Positions 60,553-64,000 of a stretch of DNA of 64,000 nucleotides are shown here, in pieces. This DNA is from Pseudothioclava nitratireducens. Lineage in GTDB: Bacteria; Pseudomonadota; Alphaproteobacteria; Rhodobacterales; Rhodobacteraceae. Under the pieces are notes generated by a model that did not search any database, was not told the origin of the DNA, and worked only from the letters and a program-made list of their open reading frames with translations. The stretch spans positions 1-64,000 of the forward strand of contig NZ_JARGDK010000001.1 in assembly GCF_029210495.1 (NCBI RefSeq), read 5' to 3'. The first letter of the stretch is position 1. Every line of letters begins with the position of its first letter. A program made the translations under genes and the position numbers.

Positions 60553-61062
60553 TCAGAACGCCTCCGGGCGGAAATGGCGCGCCATGTGATCGAGCACGGC
60601 GTTCACGAATTTCGGCTCCTTGCCTTCGGGGAAGAAGGCGCGGGCGACATCAACGAATTCGTTGATGACAACCTTGGGGGGCGTCGCCGGGGTCACCAGC
60701 TCGGCGCCCGCCGCGCGAAAGAGCGCGCGCAGCACCGGGTCGATACGGTCGATGGGCCAGGCCTCGACGAGCGCGCGGTCGGTGGCTTGGTCGATCTTGG
60801 CCTGCCAGGTCACGGCATCGTCCACCAGACGGCGGAAGAGATTGCTGTCGCCCTCGGCCATCTCGTCGCCCTCGTAGATGGCGCCGAAGCGGTGGGTTTC
60901 GAATTCGCGCACCACACGATCCGCGCCCTGCCCCGAGGCTTCCATCTGGAAGAGCGCCTGCACGGCATAGAGGCGCGCCGCAGATTTCATCTGGCGCTTC
61001 TCTTCCTGGGTGAGCTTGCGCGGCTTCTCAGCCGGGGTCTCGGGCGTGGTATCTTCGGTCAT
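60553..61062 (-). CDS. nusB: Transcription antitermination factor NusB
   Basis: RNA-binding factor for antitermination on rRNA operons. The 169-residue product has a charged N-terminal extension and then the helical NusB core: SAARLYAVQALFQMEASG, ALFRAAGAELV and VINEFVDVARAFFPEGKEPK. Overlaps ribH by four bases in the widespread rib-nusB arrangement. Confidence 0.95.
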   Translation of the reverse strand: MTEDTTPETPAEKPRKLTQEEKRQMKSAARLYAVQALFQMEASGQGADRVVREFETHRFGAIYEGDEMAEGDSNLFRRLVDDAVTWQAKIDQATDRALVEAWPIDRIDPVLRALFRAAGAELVTPATPPKVVINEFVDVARAFFPEGKEPKFVNAVLDHMARHFRPEAF

Positions 61063-61610
61063 GCGCGGGTCGGTCCTTCGGTATCGCCGGCGATGCGGAA
61101 CGACTCACCTTGCGGTTTGAAGCCGATCCCCGTCTTCCGGGCGGCCCATTTGCGCGACAATGCGATCAGATGCAAGGCCGCAGCAGCCGCCCCGCCGCCT
61201 TTGTTCATGCGGGCGGGATCGGCGCGGACCTCGGCCTGCTCGCGGGTCTCGACGGTGAGGATGCCATTGCCGACGCAGACGCCTTGCAGGCCGAGCATGG
61301 TCAGCCCGCGCGAGCTGTCGTTGCAGACGGTGTCGTAATGGGTGGTCTCTCCGCGGATCACGCAGCCCAGCGCCACGAAGCCGTCGTAATCGGCCATGCG
61401 CGCGGCCATGCCGACGGCGGTCGGGATTTCCAGCGCGCCGGGCACTTCGATCAGATCGACGGTGGCGCCTGCGGCCTCGCCGGTGGCGCGGGCGCCCGCG
61501 ATCAGGTCATCGGCGATGTCGCGGTAGTAGGGGGCGACCACGATCAGCAGGCGCACCGGCTTGTCGAACCCGGGCAGCGGCAGTTCGTAATGGGTTTCGG
61601 TTCCGGCCAT
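61059..61610 (-). CDS. ribH: 6,7-dimethyl-8-ribityllumazine synthase
   Basis: Penultimate enzyme of riboflavin synthesis. The 183-residue product has the family segments VPGALEIPTAVGMAAR, FVALGCVIRGETTHYDTVCN and NGILTVETREQAEVRAD. Located between the ribB/ribA-like gene and nusB. Confidence 0.95.
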   Translation of the reverse strand: MAGTETHYELPLPGFDKPVRLLIVVAPYYRDIADDLIAGARATGEAAGATVDLIEVPGALEIPTAVGMAARMADYDGFVALGCVIRGETTHYDTVCNDSSRGLTMLGLQGVCVGNGILTVETREQAEVRADPARMNKGGGAAAAALHLIALSRKWAARKTGIGFKPQGESFRIAGDTEGPTRA

Positions 61611-61613
61611 GTC

Positions 61614-62756
61614 TCAGCTCTCCATGATGGGGCGGGTGCCGACGATTTCGAGATCGTAGGCCTCGAGGCCGACATAGCGCGTTTGCGGCTTGTCGGTCAG
61701 CAGGATCATTTTGTGCACGCCCAGCGTCGAGAGGATCTGCGAGCCAAGGCCGATCTGCTTGATCGTGCGGGGGCCTTTTTCCTCTTCGCGCAGGAGTTTG
61801 GCGGAGGGGTCGCGGAACAGGCACACCGCGCCGCGCCCTTCGGCGGCGACGATCTCCATCGCGCGGGCGAGCTCGCCTGCGGGCGCGGGGCCGATGCCGA
61901 GCACGTCTTCGAGAAGGCTCAGCGAATGGGTGCGCACGAGGACCGGTTCGGGCGTGGTTATGTCGCCCTTGATGAGCGCGATATGGTCGATGCCTTCGGC
62001 GAGGTCGGTGAAGACGCGCATCTGCCAGTCGCCGCCAAAGGCGGAGTGGACCGGCATCGAGACGCTCTCGCGCACGAGGTTGTCGTGGCGGCGGCGGTAG
62101 GCGATCAGGTCGGAGATGGTGCCGATCTTGAGCCCGTGTTTCTGGCCGAATTCGATCAGGTCGGGGAGACGGGCCATGGTGCCGTCATCCTTCATGATCT
62201 CGCAGATGACGCCAGCGGGGGTGAGACCCGCGAGACGGGCGATGTCGACGGCGGCCTCGGTATGGCCCGCGCGTTCGAGCACGCCGCCGGGGCGGGCGCG
62301 CAGCGGGAAGACGTGACCCGGCGAGGCGATGTCCTGCGCGCCGCTCTCGGGGTCGATGGCGACGGCGATGGTGCGGGCGCGGTCGGGCGCGGAGATGCCG
62401 GTCGAGATGCCCTCGCGCGCCTCGATCGAGACGGTGAAGGCGGTTTCGTGGCGCATGGCGTTGAAGCTGGCCATTTGCGGCAGGCCGAGCGCCTCGACGC
62501 GCTCCTCGGTAAGCGGCAGGCAGATCAGCCCGCGCCCGTGGGTCGCCATGAAGTTCACGGCCTCGGCGGTGCATTTGGAGGCGGGGATATAAAGGTCGCC
62601 CTCGTTCTCGCGGTCCTCGTGATCGACGAGGATCACCATGCGGCCCGCGCGGGCCTCGGCGATGATCTCTTCGGTCGGGCTGATCGCGCTGCGGTAGCTT
62701 TCCTCGACCGCGCCGGGGACGTCATGGGTGCCGGATTTGTCGACGCGGGTCGTCAT
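61614..62756 (-). CDS. ribB: RibB with degenerate RibA-like C-terminal domain
   Basis: 3,4-dihydroxy-2-butanone-4-phosphate synthase. The N-terminal domain of the 380-residue product has the active-site segments VDHEDRENEGDLYIPAS, ATHGRGLICLPL and SPGHVFPLRARPGGVLERAG. The C-terminal domain follows the GTP cyclohydrolase II fold (KGDITTPEPVLVRTHS, GLGSQILSTLGV), but the zinc-binding cysteines of active RibA are absent, so it is probably not a cyclohydrolase. A separate RibA would then be needed elsewhere. The ATG at 62756 overlaps the ribE stop. Confidence 0.92.
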   Translation of the reverse strand: MTTRVDKSGTHDVPGAVEESYRSAISPTEEIIAEARAGRMVILVDHEDRENEGDLYIPASKCTAEAVNFMATHGRGLICLPLTEERVEALGLPQMASFNAMRHETAFTVSIEAREGISTGISAPDRARTIAVAIDPESGAQDIASPGHVFPLRARPGGVLERAGHTEAAVDIARLAGLTPAGVICEIMKDDGTMARLPDLIEFGQKHGLKIGTISDLIAYRRRHDNLVRESVSMPVHSAFGGDWQMRVFTDLAEGIDHIALIKGDITTPEPVLVRTHSLSLLEDVLGIGPAPAGELARAMEIVAAEGRGAVCLFRDPSAKLLREEEKGPRTIKQIGLGSQILSTLGVHKMILLTDKPQTRYVGLEAYDLEIVGTRPIMES

Positions 62757-63352
62757 GCGTTCCACTCCTGAAGCCGGGCGACGTAGCGCGCCAGCGTGTC
62801 GATTTCGAGATTGATCCGGTCGCCGATTTTCTCCGCGCCCCAGATCGTCACCGCCTTTGTATGCGGGATGATGTTCACGCCGAATTCGGTGCCCGACACC
62901 TCGTTGACGGTCAGCGACGTGCCGTTGAGCGCGACCGAGCCCTTGGGCGCGATGAATTTCGCCAGCGCGTCCGGGGCGCGGAAGGTGAAGCGGGTGCTGT
63001 CGCCCTCGTCCGAAAGGCCAACGATCTCGGCCACGCCATCGACATGGCCCGAGACGATATGGCCACCGAGTTCGTCGCCGACCTTGAGCGCGCGTTCGAG
63101 GTTGAGCTTCGAGCCGATGGCCCAGTCGCCGATATTGGTCTTGGCGACGCTCTCGGCGGAGATCTGCACGTCGAACCAGTCGCGGGGCGTGCGGCCCTTG
63201 GCGATGACGGTGAGGCAGACCCCGTTGCAGGCGATCGACGCGCCGATCTCGACGCGGTCCATGTCATAGCCGCAGCCGATCCGCGCGCGCAGGTCGCCCT
63301 GCTGGTCCAGCGCCTCGACCGTGCCGATATCGGTGATGATCCCGGTGAACAT
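62753..63352 (-). CDS. ribE: Riboflavin synthase alpha subunit
   Basis: Dismutates two lumazines to riboflavin. The 199-residue product starts MFTGIITDIG and has two lumazine-binding repeats, the first with ASIACNGVCLTV and HIVSGHVDGVA, the second with SVALNGTSLTVNEV and NIIPHT. The ATG at 63352 has a GAGGGG site; a second ATG six bases upstream is possible. First gene of ribE-ribB-ribH-nusB. No FMN riboswitch was recognised upstream. Confidence 0.95.
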   Translation of the reverse strand: MFTGIITDIGTVEALDQQGDLRARIGCGYDMDRVEIGASIACNGVCLTVIAKGRTPRDWFDVQISAESVAKTNIGDWAIGSKLNLERALKVGDELGGHIVSGHVDGVAEIVGLSDEGDSTRFTFRAPDALAKFIAPKGSVALNGTSLTVNEVSGTEFGVNIIPHTKAVTIWGAEKIGDRINLEIDTLARYVARLQEWNA

Positions 63353-63566
63353 AGCCATCCCCTCGATTGCTGCCCTTGCCTAGCCCGCGCGACCGGTCCG
63401 CGCAAGGCCCGCAAGCGGCGAGACGACGTGCAGTCACGCACAGCCGCGCGTTCAGACTGTCTTCACCCTTTTGCCGCACTATCGCCCCGGATCACGGCTT
63501 GAATGCAGAAATCGCGTGACAGGACCCCGACGGATGCGCAAACAACGGAGAAACCGTGAGACCAGT

Positions 63567-64000
63567 ATGAACCGTTTTGCCGATCGACGATTTCTGATGT
63601 TGCAGGGGCCGCACGGGCCATTCTTCAACCAGCTCGGGCGCATGCTGCGCGCGGCGGGCTGCACTGTCTGGCGGGTGGGATTCAACAAGGGCGACGAGGT
63701 GTTCTGGACGCATCGGCCCTCTTTCATCCGCTTCGACCGCCCGCATGAAGACTGGGCCGGGACGGCGCGCGATCTGATCGTGGGGCGCGGGATCACCGAT
63801 CTGGTGCTTTACGGCGACACCCGCCCGATCCATGCCGAAGCGATAGAAATCGCGCGGGCCGAGGGCGTCACGGTCCATGTCTTTGAAGAGGGGTATCTGC
63901 GCCCCTATTGGGTCAGCTATGAGCGGGGCGGCTCGAACGGGCATTCGCGCCTGATGGAGATGACGGTGACCGAAATGCGCGCGGCGCTGGCGCAGTCGCA
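63567..64000 (+). CDS. kpsS: Capsule polysaccharide biosynthesis protein, KpsS-like (3' part missing)
   Basis: The gene runs off the right edge; 144 codons are visible. The N-terminal sequence (FLMLQGPHGPFFNQLGRMLR, WRVGFNKGDEVFW, FEEGYLRPYWV) matches the KpsS/LipB-type capsule proteins, which add Kdo residues to the lipid anchor of group 2 capsules. Divergent from ribE, with a 214-base intergenic region. It complements kpsT, kpsE and kdsA at the other end of the window. Confidence 0.88.
   Translation, partial: MNRFADRRFLMLQGPHGPFFNQLGRMLRAAGCTVWRVGFNKGDEVFWTHRPSFIRFDRPHEDWAGTARDLIVGRGITDLVLYGDTRPIHAEAIEIARAEGVTVHVFEEGYLRPYWVSYERGGSNGHSRLMEMTVTEMRAALAQS

Noticed and set aside
63353-63566. 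FMN riboswitch before ribE
   Set aside because: The conserved RFN elements are not recognisable, and the spacing is only about 214 bases between divergent genes.

Overview
The window is GC-rich, densely coded DNA from an alphaproteobacterium, most likely in the order Rhodobacterales (inference). Support comes from DUF1489, MmcB behind a GAAC-N7-GAAC LexA box, a tRNA-His of the alphaproteobacterial type (no encoded G-1, discriminator A73), ribBA-like riboflavin genes next to nusB, and dispersed CCCCCGAGGATATTT-type palindromes. No complete mobile element, CRISPR array or rRNA is visible.

Layout. 1-319: no gene seen, possibly a mobile-element remnant. 320-4680: B12-dependent ribonucleotide reductase, DUF1489 protein, SseB-domain protein and a uracil-DNA glycosylase. 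4845-8039: capsule export/Kdo genes kpsT, kpsE and kdsA; the matching kpsS-like gene appears only at the right edge (63567 to the end). 8128-13102: an orphan exported protein, an HI0933-type flavoprotein, tRNA-Gln, an ECF sigma/anti-sigma pair and DUF2478.

13159-53071 is a continuous denitrification island. It holds napFDAGHBC (nitrate reductase), nirE-C-F-DL-G-H-J-N plus a small membrane protein (heme d1 synthesis), a blue-copper protein, a NapC-like cytochrome fused to a heme-binding domain, nirS, nnrS, norCBQDEF, a Crp/Fnr regulator, and a menA-ubiE pair. The nos operon that follows (nosZ, two diheme cytochromes, nosB-like, nosD, nosG, nosH, nosF, nosL, nosY) has the composition of clade II (atypical) N2O reductase, with no nosR or nosX. 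Copper-delivery genes flank it: pcuC on the left, sco and tlpA on the right.

Eight FNR/NNR-like boxes (TTGAC-N4-GTCAA type) lie before napF, nirE, nirS, nnrS, norC, ubiE, between pcuC and nosZ, and between sco and a bile-acid-symporter-family gene. The island therefore looks like one NO/low-oxygen regulon controlled by the encoded Dnr-type regulator. GC-rich hairpins separate several nir and nos genes and may set their relative expression.

53199-63352 returns to housekeeping functions: transporter, ilvD, glyoxalase-family protein, tRNA-His, mmcB, dgkA, a phosphoethanolamine transferase, a 547-base gap with a candidate structured RNA (6S-like), nusB, ribH, ribB/ribA-like and ribE.

The most unusual points are the clade II nos system, the menA-ubiE pair inside a denitrification island of a lineage normally described as using ubiquinone only, the NapC/heme-binding-domain fusion, and an NNR box inside a long hairpin before nirE.
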